DNA of 64,000 nt, taken from the NCBI GenBank assembly GCA_039177555.1, contig JBCDFV010000022.1:1-64000 (forward strand). The letters run 5' to 3'. Both the position numbers and the translations under genes were made by a program. Position 1 is the first letter of the stretch; every line of letters starts with the position of its first letter. This stretch comes from JANQGH01 sp039177555 (GTDB taxonomy: Bacteria > Pseudomonadota > Alphaproteobacteria > DSM-16000 > Inquilinaceae). The notes beneath the pieces were generated by a model. It was not told the DNA's origin, searched no databases, and was given only the letters and a program-made list of their open reading frames with translations. Below are positions 36,199 through 44,095 of the stretch, piece after piece.

Positions 36199-37538
36199 TC
36201 CAGCAGGGCGCGCACCGTTTCGACGATCGTGTCCTGATCGCACAGGCTCTGCTCACCCGATGCCAGCGCCTTGACCTGGACCTTGCCTGCCGCCGCCTCG
36301 TCCTCGCCCAGCACGAGCGCCAGGGCAAAGCCGCGCTGGTCGGCGTATTTGAGCTGTTGGCCCAGCTTTTTCCGTTCCGTGAACACTTCCGTGGCGATGC
36401 CGGCGGCCCGCAACCGGCTGGCCAGCGACAGGCACTGGCCCAACAGGTTCCGGTCCATGACCGTCATCAGAACCTGCGCCGGTGTGGAGCGTTCGGCCGT
36501 CAGAATGCCGACCTCGAACAGGCGGGCGAGCAATCGTGTCAGGCCGATGGAGATGCCGACGCCCGGCAGCGATTGCTTGGTGAAGGTGTGCGCCAAATTG
36601 TCGTAGCGGCCGCCGGAACAGATGCTGCCGATCGACGGATGGTCGACCAGCCGGGTCTCGTAGACCGTGCCGGTGTAGTAGTCGAGGCCGCGGGCGATGG
36701 ACAGGTCGACCGTCCAGTTTTCCTCCGGTACGTCCAGCGCCATCAGGCCGGCGCGCACGGCCTGAAGTTCCGCCACGCCCTCACTGACCAGCGGCAGATC
36801 GACCTCTTCGGCCAAACCGTCGAGGTCTGTCGTGCCGTCGATCCGGCCCAGCAGCCGGTCGGCGGCGGTGGGCGCCAGTCCGGCCTCGTCGGCGAGATTG
36901 GCCGCCACCTTGTCACGCCCGACCTTCTCCAGGGCGTCAAGGATACGCAAGGTGGAGACCACCCGGTCGCCCTCGATCCCTTCGGCCTGTAGCAGCCCTT
37001 GCAGGACCTTGCGGTTGTTGATGCGGATCAGAAACCGGCCGATGCCGATTTCGCTGAAGATCGCGTTGATGACCGAAGGTATTTCGGCGTCGGCCAGAAT
37101 GCTCAGATGCTCGGTGCCGACGATGTCGATGTCGCACTGGTAAAACTCGCGATACCGGCCGGCCTGGGGCCGCTCGCCGCGCCAGACCTTCTGGATCTGA
37201 TAGCGCCGGAACGGGAACACCAGCCGGCCGAAATGTTGGGCGACATAGCGGGCCAGCGGGACCGTCAGGTCGAAATGCAGGGCCATGTCGGTTTCGGCGG
37301 GCCCGGCACCCTGTTCGGCCGCCAGGCGCGACAGGGCGTAGATCTCCTTCGCCTCGACACCCTTGGCCAGCAGAATGTCCTTGCGTTCGACGGCCGGCGT
37401 TTCGATCGGTGCAAAGCCGAACAGCTCGAAATTCCGCCGAATGATGTCCAAGAGCCGCGTCTCGACCAGCTTTTCGGCCGGCAGCCATTCCGGAAAGCCG
37501 CTCAAGGGCTGAGGTTTGACGATCTTCTGGTCGGCCAT
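36195..37538 (-). CDS. hisS: Histidyl-tRNA synthetase, SGFPEWLP subtype
   Basis: A 447-residue class II synthetase. Motif 2 is RRYQIQKVWRGERPQAGRYREFYQCDID, and the histidine signature ARGLDYYTGTVYE and GSICSGGRYDNL (motif 3 region) are intact; a C-terminal anticodon-binding domain runs from about 350. The usual N-terminal RGTxDxLP is replaced by SGFPEWLPAEKLVE, as in the actinobacterial-like form. Full catalytic motifs argue against the regulatory paralogue HisZ. A single gene with its stop interlocked with that of ydcF. Confidence 0.9.
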   Translation of the reverse strand: MADQKIVKPQPLSGFPEWLPAEKLVETRLLDIIRRNFELFGFAPIETPAVERKDILLAKGVEAKEIYALSRLAAEQGAGPAETDMALHFDLTVPLARYVAQHFGRLVFPFRRYQIQKVWRGERPQAGRYREFYQCDIDIVGTEHLSILADAEIPSVINAIFSEIGIGRFLIRINNRKVLQGLLQAEGIEGDRVVSTLRILDALEKVGRDKVAANLADEAGLAPTAADRLLGRIDGTTDLDGLAEEVDLPLVSEGVAELQAVRAGLMALDVPEENWTVDLSIARGLDYYTGTVYETRLVDHPSIGSICSGGRYDNLAHTFTKQSLPGVGISIGLTRLLARLFEVGILTAERSTPAQVLMTVMDRNLLGQCLSLASRLRAAGIATEVFTERKKLGQQLKYADQRGFALALVLGEDEAAAGKVQVKALASGEQSLCDQDTIVETVRALLD

Positions 37539-37640
37539 CGCGTGTTAGGTTTTGTCGCCGGGCAAAAGGCGACTAGGCTTTACGCCGCGGACGGGCGTGG
37601 TGCAAGCACCAGCCGCGCGAGACAGGGCAGGGATGACGGT

Positions 37641-38531
37641 ATGGCGGTTTCTTTCAGGCGCGAGTTCGTGAATGTCGGCGAGGGCGACATTCATTGCGTC
37701 GTCACCGGGGACGGGCCGCCCCTGCTGCTGCTGCACGGGTTTCCCCAGACCCACGCCATGTGGCACCCGATCGCGCCGGTCCTGGCGGAACGCTTCACGG
37801 TCGTGGCGGCGGATCTGCGCGGCTATGGCGACAGCATGAAGCCGGAAGGCGACCCGGAACACGTGAGCTATTCCAAACGCGTCATGGCCCAGGACATGGC
37901 GGCGCTGATGACCGCGCTGGGCTTCGACAACTTCGCGGTCGTCGGCCACGACCGGGGCGCCCGCGTGGCGCGCCGTCTCGCGCTCGACCATGCCGACCGC
38001 GTCTCGCGCCTGGCCCTGCTGGACATCGTGCCGACGCGCACCGTGTTCGAAACCGTCAACCAGCTTGTCGCCACGCGCTACTACCACTGGTTCTTCCTGG
38101 CCCAGCCGCATGACCTGCCCGAACGGCTGATCGGCGCGGACCCGGACTATTTTCTCGACTACACTCTGGGCAGTTGGGCGGCGGAAGACAGCCACTTTGA
38201 CGAACGCGCGGTCGCCGAATACCGGCGCTGCTTTGCCGACCCGGCGGCCATCCATGGCATGTGCGAAGACTATCGCGCCGGCGCCTCGATCGATCTTGCG
38301 CACGACCGCGAGGATGAGGACGATCGGATCGCCTGTCCCCTGCTGGTCCTGTGGGGCGCGCGCGGCCTGGTGGCCAAGGCCTATGATGTCATGACCATCT
38401 GGCGGCAGGAGGCCGACGATGTGCGGGGCAATGCCATCGATGCTGGCCACTTCCTGGTCGAGGAGGCGCCGGAGGCGACGCTGGAGGCCTTGTGGCCGTT
38501 TCTGACGGAGGGATCGGCGACCGATGCCTGA
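37641..38531 (+). CDS. Alpha/beta hydrolase, fluoroacetate/haloacetate dehalogenase-like
   Basis: A 296-residue hydrolase. HGFPQT holds the oxyanion hole. The nucleophile is Asp104 in GHDRGAR, followed by Asp128 and His270 (AGHFLVEE) to complete the triad. Arg105 and Arg108, and His149, Trp150 and Tyr211, correspond by spacing to the carboxylate- and halide-binding residues of the Rhodopseudomonas fluoroacetate dehalogenase. An Asp nucleophile rules out an ordinary esterase; epoxide hydrolase is the main alternative but fits the His-Trp-Tyr set less well. ATG 37641 follows AGGGAT. The next gene overlaps by 8 bp. Confidence 0.82.
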   Translation: MAVSFRREFVNVGEGDIHCVVTGDGPPLLLLHGFPQTHAMWHPIAPVLAERFTVVAADLRGYGDSMKPEGDPEHVSYSKRVMAQDMAALMTALGFDNFAVVGHDRGARVARRLALDHADRVSRLALLDIVPTRTVFETVNQLVATRYYHWFFLAQPHDLPERLIGADPDYFLDYTLGSWAAEDSHFDERAVAEYRRCFADPAAIHGMCEDYRAGASIDLAHDREDEDDRIACPLLVLWGARGLVAKAYDVMTIWRQEADDVRGNAIDAGHFLVEEAPEATLEALWPFLTEGSATDA

Positions 38532-39096
38532 GACACCGCCATCACCCGAAACGCCGCAAGAGGCGGCGCCGAAACTAAGCCCTGACGGGCTGCGGCAACT
38601 GAGTTTTCGCTATCTGAAACACGAAGATCGCCTGCTGTTGTGCGTCGGCACCGTCAACAAGCGGGAGTTTCGCATCTGGATCACCCGACGGGTGGCGACC
38701 CTGTTGTGGCCGGTCTTGATCAAAGGGCTGGAAAGCCAGGTGCCGGCCCAGGCCAGCGACGGGCCGGCGCGGACGGCGGTGATGGCGTTTCAGCAGGAAC
38801 AGGCGGCCCAGCAGGCCGATTTTTCCAAGAAGTACGATCCCGAGGGGCTGGAACAAGTGTTGGACGCGCCGATGCTACCGCTCAATGTGCGCTGGGCGTT
38901 GCGCAAGAATGGCAGTGCGACCATCACGTTCGAAAGCGAGGGCGATGTCGCCATGCCCCTGAACCTCAGCCCCGCCCTGTTGCACAATTTCGCGCGCGTC
39001 TTTGCCGGCGCGGTGAACAAGGTCGATTGGGGGGTCGAGTTCCAACTTCCGACGCCAAGCGCCGGCGAGCAATCCCCGCCCGGCCATGTCCACTGA
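38524..39096 (+). CDS. Conserved hypothetical protein coupled to the dehalogenase
   Basis: A 190-residue protein that I do not recognise. A Pro/Glu-rich N-terminus (about 1-18) is followed by LRQLSFRYLKHEDRLLLCVGT and FRIWITRRVATLLWPVLIKGLE, and a beta-rich second half (WALRKNGSATITFE). No signal peptide or membrane segment. Codon use and GC match the neighbours. It begins inside the end of the dehalogenase gene, so it is translated from the same message. Confidence 0.7.
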   Translation: MPETPPSPETPQEAAPKLSPDGLRQLSFRYLKHEDRLLLCVGTVNKREFRIWITRRVATLLWPVLIKGLESQVPAQASDGPARTAVMAFQQEQAAQQADFSKKYDPEGLEQVLDAPMLPLNVRWALRKNGSATITFESEGDVAMPLNLSPALLHNFARVFAGAVNKVDWGVEFQLPTPSAGEQSPPGHVH

Positions 39097-39124
39097 CCGG
39101 GCGGGATAAGGCGGTTGCGGCGGA

Positions 39125-40222
39125 TTAGGCGTCCAGAACGCCGCGCTTGATCTGGTCGCGCTCGATCGATTCGAACAGGGCGCGGAAATTGCCCTCGCCG
39201 AAGCCCTCGTCGCCCTTGCGCTGAATGACCTCGAAGAAGATCGGGCCGATCACCGTATTGGTGAAGATCTGCAGCAACAGGCCCTGCTCGTCGCCCTCCT
39301 GCCCCGGCGCACCGTCGATCAGGACGCCCAGGTCCTGCATGTGGTCGACATCCTCGCCATGGCCCGGCAGGCGTTCGTGCAACATCTCGTAATAGGTCGC
39401 GGGCGGCGGGTCCATGAAGGTCACGCCCAGGCCGCGCAGCGCGCCGACGGTCTTGTAAATGTCGTCGGTGCCCAGCGCGATGTGCTGAATGCCCTCGCCC
39501 TTATAGGCCTTCAGGTATTCTTCGATCTGGCTCTTGTCGTCGGAGGATTCGTTGATCGGGATGCGGATCTTGCCGCACGGGCTGGTCATGGCCTTTGACT
39601 TCAGGCCGGTGAGCTTGCCCTCGATGTCGAAGTACCGGATTTCGCGGAAGTTGAACAGCCGCTCGTAAAAGCCGGCCCAGACATCCATGCGGCCGCGCCA
39701 GACATTGTGCGTCAGATGGTCGACATAGGTCAGCCCGGCATCATCGGCCTTGGTGTCGTCGGCATCCGCCAGCGGCACGAAATCCACATCGTAGATGGTG
39801 CCTCGGTCGCCATAGCGGTCGACCAGATAGATCAGGCTGCCGCCGATGCCTTCGATGGCCGGGATGTTCAGCTCCATCGGCCCCGCTGCGCTGACCACGG
39901 GTTTGGCCCCCAGCTTGATGGCCCTCTCATAGGCGTAGGCCGCATCGGCGACGCGGAAGGCCATGGCGCAGGCGCTGGGGCCGTGAACCTTGGCGAAGGC
40001 CTGGGCGAAACTGTCGGGCTCGGCATTGATGATGAAGTTGATCCCGCCCTGCCGATAAAGCGTGACGTCCTTCGACCGGTGCTTGGCGACCGCCCGGAAA
40101 CCGAGGGTCTGGAACAGGTCCGCCAGTTCTTGCGGGTTGGGTGCCGTGTATTCGACGAACTCGAACCCGTCGGTCCCCATCGGGTTTACATCGTCAATCG
40201 GTTGACCGCTTAACATGGCCAT
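39125..40222 (-). CDS. hppD: 4-hydroxyphenylpyruvate dioxygenase
   Basis: A 365-residue Fe(II) enzyme of tyrosine breakdown giving homogentisate. Two VOC domains; the C-terminal one has ligands in YVDHLTHNV, GIQHIALGTDD and IFFEVIQRKG (His, His, Glu). The end GFGEGNFRALFESIERDQI is the C-terminal gate helix. The start ATG has GGGAGG upstream. It diverges from an Lrp/AsnC gene, its likely regulator. The rest of the homogentisate pathway is not in the window. Confidence 0.95.
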   Translation of the reverse strand: MAMLSGQPIDDVNPMGTDGFEFVEYTAPNPQELADLFQTLGFRAVAKHRSKDVTLYRQGGINFIINAEPDSFAQAFAKVHGPSACAMAFRVADAAYAYERAIKLGAKPVVSAAGPMELNIPAIEGIGGSLIYLVDRYGDRGTIYDVDFVPLADADDTKADDAGLTYVDHLTHNVWRGRMDVWAGFYERLFNFREIRYFDIEGKLTGLKSKAMTSPCGKIRIPINESSDDKSQIEEYLKAYKGEGIQHIALGTDDIYKTVGALRGLGVTFMDPPPATYYEMLHERLPGHGEDVDHMQDLGVLIDGAPGQEGDEQGLLLQIFTNTVIGPIFFEVIQRKGDEGFGEGNFRALFESIERDQIKRGVLDA

Positions 40223-40320
40223 CAGTCGTCCTCCCGGGATTTGCAAACACTGGTCAATAATGTGGGGACAGAATCGCACGCCATCGACGGAGGATCCGCG
40301 CAAAGTGCGGCACAATATCA

Positions 40321-40368
40321 TGCTATACTGCGTGATTCGCGTGTCTAACTATGATAGTGTGCGTGATT
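40321..40368 (+). promoter_or_regulatory. Extended -10 promoter and GCGTGATT direct repeats before the Lrp/AsnC gene
   Basis: TGCTATACT (40321-40329) is an extended -10. Two GCGTGATT repeats (40330-40337 and 40361-40368) start 31 bp apart, about three helical turns, the second ending right at the ATG. Candidate autoregulatory sites for the Lrp protein, which may also control divergent hppD. Confidence 0.45.
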
Positions 40369-40851
40369 ATGGCATCGACTTCTCTCGATCGCTTCGATCG
40401 GCGTATCCTGGTGGCGCTGCAGGACAATGCGCGCATGTCCAACGTGACTTTGGCGCGCCGGGTCAACCTGTCCGCATCGCAGTGTGCGCGCCGGCTAAAG
40501 GCGCTGGAGCGGCGCGGCGTGATTCGCGGTTTCAATGCACGGCTCGACTTGGCGTCCGTCGGCATCGGGGTGACCGCATTCGTCACCGTGACCATGGAAA
40601 AGCATGGCCAGGTCCAGGCCGAGGCCTTTCACGACGCGGTTCAAGAGGTGGACGAGGTTCTGGAATGCCAACTGGTAACCGGCGACGGGGATTACCTGCT
40701 GCGCGTGGTGGCGACGGACCTGACGGCCTTTTCCGCCCTGATGACCGACCGGTTGATGCGCTTGCCGGGTGTCGCCAATCTGCGCTCAAGCATCGCCCTG
40801 ACCCAGATCAAGGCGTCGGCGCGGCTGCCGATCGAGACCGGCTTGGAGTAA
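40369..40851 (+). CDS. Lrp/AsnC family transcriptional regulator
   Basis: A 160-residue feast/famine regulator. The N-terminal HTH is LDRFDRRILVALQDNARMSNVTLARRVNLSASQCARRLKALERRGVIRGF; the C-terminal RAM domain holds GDGDYLLRVVATDL. ATG 40369 gives the usual N-terminus; ATG 40351 would add six residues. Neither has a Shine-Dalgarno. Divergent from hppD, so control of tyrosine catabolism is likely but inferred. Confidence 0.88.
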   Translation: MASTSLDRFDRRILVALQDNARMSNVTLARRVNLSASQCARRLKALERRGVIRGFNARLDLASVGIGVTAFVTVTMEKHGQVQAEAFHDAVQEVDEVLECQLVTGDGDYLLRVVATDLTAFSALMTDRLMRLPGVANLRSSIALTQIKASARLPIETGLE

Positions 40852-40858
40852 GCGGCCC

Positions 40859-41476
40859 ATGACCACCGAAGACGATTTCCCGACCGATGATCTCGATCAC
40901 GCCTTTTCTGCGGTCTGGCGGATGCTGGGCGAGGGGGCGTCGAATCGCCGCTCTATCTTTCACACGCCGGCCTTGGTCAGCGTCGGCCTGGATGGCTGGC
41001 CAAAGGCCCGGACCGTGGTTTTGCGGTCGGTCGATCGCGAGAACGCGACGCTGCGCTGTCACACCGATCTACGCTCGCCGAAGGTGGCTGAGCTTGAGGG
41101 CAACCCGAAGGTCGGCGTGCTGGCCTACGATCCCGGGCAGAAGCTTCAGGTTCGCTTGCAAGGCACGGCCAGGATCGAGACCAGCGGTGAGGTCGCGGAC
41201 GGCGCCTGGGCCTCGTCGACCCTGTGGGCCCGTCGCTGCTATGCCGCGCCGCTTGCCCCCGGCACCCGGACCGACGCGCCCTTCAGCAATCTGACCGAGG
41301 CCCTGGTGGCCCGACAACCGACGGAGGAGGAGGCGGAGGGTGGTCGCGGCAATTTCGCCACCATCACCGTCGAGGTTGTCCGCATTGACTGGCTCTATCT
41401 GTTGGCCAGGGGTCACAGCCGCGCGCTGCATGTTCGCGACGGCGCGGAATGGACCCATTCCTGGCTCGCGCCCTAA
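40859..41476 (+). CDS. Pyridoxamine-5'-phosphate-oxidase-like flavin-binding protein
   Basis: A 205-residue split-barrel FMN-type protein. ARTVVLRSVDRENATLRCHTDLRSPKVAEL is the FMN-phosphate region and LQVRLQGTARI the next strand. The PdxH substrate-binding tail with a terminal RLAP is replaced by HSWLAP, so PdxH activity is doubtful; the Pyridox_oxase_2 group is the better fit. It follows the Lrp gene after 7 bp and interlocks stops with the IalB gene. Confidence 0.8.
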   Translation: MTTEDDFPTDDLDHAFSAVWRMLGEGASNRRSIFHTPALVSVGLDGWPKARTVVLRSVDRENATLRCHTDLRSPKVAELEGNPKVGVLAYDPGQKLQVRLQGTARIETSGEVADGAWASSTLWARRCYAAPLAPGTRTDAPFSNLTEALVARQPTEEEAEGGRGNFATITVEVVRIDWLYLLARGHSRALHVRDGAEWTHSWLAP

Positions 41477-42057
41477 TTGGTCGCGGGCACCTCCGCGGCC
41501 TCGAAGGCGGCGGTGAAGCCGTCGAGAGATACCGGAATCGAAATACGGCGACCCGACAGTTCGGCGACGATGACCCGCATCTCGTCGCCGGACTGCATGG
41601 CCGACAGCATGCCCTCGTCCAACGGCGCGCGCGCACGGCAGCCATCGGCGGCACAGCTTACATAGTCGAACTCGGCCGGCCAGCCGCCGTCGATTCTGAT
41701 CGACACGCCCTCGGCCAGCGCGACCCCCAGCGGCGCGATGAGGATGGCGACGGCCGCGTCTTCCTCCGCACCGTGGCCGACGGCAACATGCAAAAGCCGC
41801 TGTTCCGACTCGGTCAGAAACAGGTTGCGATAGGCTTCGCAGACCGAGGCGACATCGTCCTCGCCGGAACACCGGACGAGCCACTCGCCATGCACTTCCG
41901 GGTTGCCCGTCGTGGGATAGCTTGCTTCGGTTCCCTCATCCGCGCCCGCATCCTGCGCCGAGACATTGGGTCCGATGCCGATTGCGGCTGCCAGGCTGAC
42001 CAAGATGCCGGCGCCAAGCGCCAACACAACGATGCGGGGTGTCAGACGAACACGCAT
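41473..42057 (-). CDS. Invasion-associated locus B (IalB) family protein
   Basis: A 194-residue exported protein. A signal peptide spans about 1-35, with cleavage likely after NVSAQ. The mature part has GEWLVRCSG, the hydrophobic strand VAILIAPLGVALAEGVSIRIDGG, and a disulfide-prone pair in YVSCAADGCRAR, all typical of IalB. The family is named from Bartonella but is general in Alphaproteobacteria; no virulence role is implied. ATG 42057 has TTGGAGA upstream; an earlier start adds basic residues only. Confidence 0.82.
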   Translation of the reverse strand: MRVRLTPRIVVLALGAGILVSLAAAIGIGPNVSAQDAGADEGTEASYPTTGNPEVHGEWLVRCSGEDDVASVCEAYRNLFLTESEQRLLHVAVGHGAEEDAAVAILIAPLGVALAEGVSIRIDGGWPAEFDYVSCAADGCRARAPLDEGMLSAMQSGDEMRVIVAELSGRRISIPVSLDGFTAAFEAAEVPATN

Positions 42058-42107
42058 GGGTCCTATCTCCAAGTAGGGTCGACGCGACTGCGCATAGCAT
42101 ACTCTCT

Positions 42108-43118
42108 TCAATTTGCCATACCTATGATGTTCCCAACGGCCTGGCGCAGCGCGACGATCGGCGTGTCACGATGCCGGCTCGGGTGCACCCGGTTGGTCAG
42201 CAAGGCCCAGGCCACGCCCTTCGACCAGTCGATCCACAGCCCCGTGCCGGTAAAGCCGGTATGGCCGATGGTTTCAGGCGAGCAAGTGCCGCCCCCGGAC
42301 CAATCCGGGTGGGCAACCTGCCAGCCCAAGGCGCGGTCGGACGTGATGGGCGCGCGCATTTCGGCCAGACCATCCGCACTGAGCACCGTTCCGGCCATCA
42401 GGCCGTGTGCGAAGCCCAGCACGCCATCGATCGTGCCGAACAACCCGGCATGACCGGCAAGCCCGCCGAGCGCGAAGGCGTTTTCGTCGTGCACCTCGCC
42501 GCGAATCAGCCGCTCGCGCCACGGGCATTGCTCGGTCGCGGCACATTGCGACGGGGCCGGTGCGGCCGTCAGGCCCGGACCAAGGTCGAACGCGCTGAGT
42601 TTGGCGCCGGTCAGGCGTTCCACCAATATGCCCAGCAGCATGAAGTTCAGGTCCGAATAGACCGGCTTGCCCAGCGGCCAGACATGCTGCAACAGGTAGG
42701 CCTTCAGCGTCGCCGGTGGCGTGCCCAGCGTATAAAGCGGTGCCCAGGCCGGCAGCCCCGATTGATGGGACAAGAGGGAGCGTATTGTGCAAGCGCGCGC
42801 CGGCGCGTCCGTTTGAACCTGGTTCATATCGGGCAGGTAGTGGGCGATCGGCCGGTCGAGATCGACCGCACCCGCGCCGGCAAGCGCCATCACCGCCGAT
42901 GTCGTCAGCATGACCTTGGTCAGGCTCGCCAGATCGAAGATCGTATCGCGGACCAACGGCTCCGGCGCGGGCAGCCAGGTGGCGACGCCGCCGAAACGAA
43001 CCTGGGTCTGGCCGGCTGCATCAACGATGCCCAGGGCGGCACCCGGCAGTTTTGCCGAATCAAGCGCCTGTTCGACCGGCGCGAAGGCCTGGTCCGCCAG
43101 TTGATCCAAGCGTGTCAT
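42108..43118 (-). CDS. Serine hydrolase, beta-lactamase class C/esterase fold
   Basis: A 336-residue penicillin-binding-protein-like hydrolase. The active-site S-x-x-K is SLTK in FDLASLTKVML (about 65), the second motif is YSDLN (Y-S-D/N), and the third is HTGFTG. No signal peptide is seen at ATG 43118, which suggests a cytosolic esterase rather than a beta-lactamase. Function unassigned. It diverges from the O-acetylation operon. Confidence 0.83.
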   Translation of the reverse strand: MTRLDQLADQAFAPVEQALDSAKLPGAALGIVDAAGQTQVRFGGVATWLPAPEPLVRDTIFDLASLTKVMLTTSAVMALAGAGAVDLDRPIAHYLPDMNQVQTDAPARACTIRSLLSHQSGLPAWAPLYTLGTPPATLKAYLLQHVWPLGKPVYSDLNFMLLGILVERLTGAKLSAFDLGPGLTAAPAPSQCAATEQCPWRERLIRGEVHDENAFALGGLAGHAGLFGTIDGVLGFAHGLMAGTVLSADGLAEMRAPITSDRALGWQVAHPDWSGGGTCSPETIGHTGFTGTGLWIDWSKGVAWALLTNRVHPSRHRDTPIVALRQAVGNIIGMAN

Positions 43119-43227
43119 CGGCCCTGACCGCCGCTGTGAAAGGTACACACCGTCTCTGCCGGACGACGCTTTTCTGTTGGAATCATGATGGTTCTGAGAC
43201 TTTTCTCATCAAGCGCATCGGTCAACC

Positions 43228-43256
43228 TTGATTTTGACATCGGTGTGATTTCTATT
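43228..43256 (+). promoter_or_regulatory. Candidate promoter of the O-acetylation operon
   Basis: TTGATT, 17 nt, TCTATT (4 of 6) about 40 bp before the first SGNH gene. A TTGACA inside the spacer (43234-43239) has no matching -10. Confidence 0.35.
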
Positions 43257-43297
43257 GGCGCCCATCGGCCCCTTGAGTGACGCGGAGCTTGGGACGG

Positions 43298-44095
43298 GTG
43301 ACACGATCGATCCTTGGAAAGCCGGCGGCGCCCGTCGGCCTTTTTGCCGGCTTGGCCCTGTTTTTCGCGGCGATCGTTCTGACGCCGGTCGCCGGCTCAT
43401 TCGCCCAGAGCAGCGATCGCAGCCTGCCGGGCGACCGCACGGGCGATGGCGTCTTCACCATTGCCGTCTTTGGCGACAGCATGGCCGACGGTATCTGGAC
43501 CTCGCTCTATCGCGCTCTGCAGCGCGACGACAGGTTCGAGGTGCTGCGCCGCACCCGCGCCTCCACCGGCATCGCGCGGCCCGACTATTACGACTGGCAG
43601 GCGGAGCTGGAGCAGTTCCTGCGCGACGACCCGATCGACGCTGCGGTGTTTTCCATCGGACTGAACGATATGCAGTCCGCGGTCCTGCGCGAGGGCGGCC
43701 ACCACAACTTTCGCACGCCTGAGTGGGACCAGACCTATCAGGAACGGGTGGCCGCGCTGATGGAGACCCTGCGCCAGAACGGCGTGCCGACCTTCTGGAT
43801 CGGACTGCCGATCATGCGCAGCGGCACCTATTCGGGCAACATCGCCCATCTGAACAGCTTTTTCGAGCCGCTGGCCGAACAGCACGGCGCCACATACATC
43901 CCGCTGTGGGATTTGACCGCCAGCGAAACCGGCGAATACACGTCGCACCTGCCCGACGAAACCGGGCGCACGCGCCGGATGCGCGACGATGACGGCATCC
44001 ACTTCACCACGCGCGGCTACGAGCTGTTGGGGCGCGAGGTGCTGGCGGCCATGAACCAGCAACTGCAGGTCTTCCAGACAGGCGCCGCTGAATGA
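43298..44095 (+). CDS. Periplasmic SGNH hydrolase (DUF459 type)
   Basis: A 265-residue exported esterase. The signal peptide covers about 1-37 (AGSFAQ). SGNH blocks are FGDSMADG (Ser61), the GLND motif (Asn123) and DDGIHFTTRGY (Asp/His pair, about 236-239). I use GTG 43298, ten bases after GGAG, rather than GTG 43277. It overlaps the next SGNH gene (ATGA). In this operon it may add or remove acetyl groups on a surface polymer. Confidence 0.82.
   Translation: MTRSILGKPAAPVGLFAGLALFFAAIVLTPVAGSFAQSSDRSLPGDRTGDGVFTIAVFGDSMADGIWTSLYRALQRDDRFEVLRRTRASTGIARPDYYDWQAELEQFLRDDPIDAAVFSIGLNDMQSAVLREGGHHNFRTPEWDQTYQERVAALMETLRQNGVPTFWIGLPIMRSGTYSGNIAHLNSFFEPLAEQHGATYIPLWDLTASETGEYTSHLPDETGRTRRMRDDDGIHFTTRGYELLGREVLAAMNQQLQVFQTGAAE

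Noticed and set aside
41473..42057. Reading the IalB protein as a virulence factor
   Set aside because: IalB-family proteins are widespread in free-living Alphaproteobacteria; the name alone is not evidence.
42108..43118. Reading the serine hydrolase as an antibiotic-resistance beta-lactamase
   Set aside because: The SxxK, YSD and HTG motifs are present, but no signal peptide is visible and the motifs also fit esterases, so resistance is unsupported.
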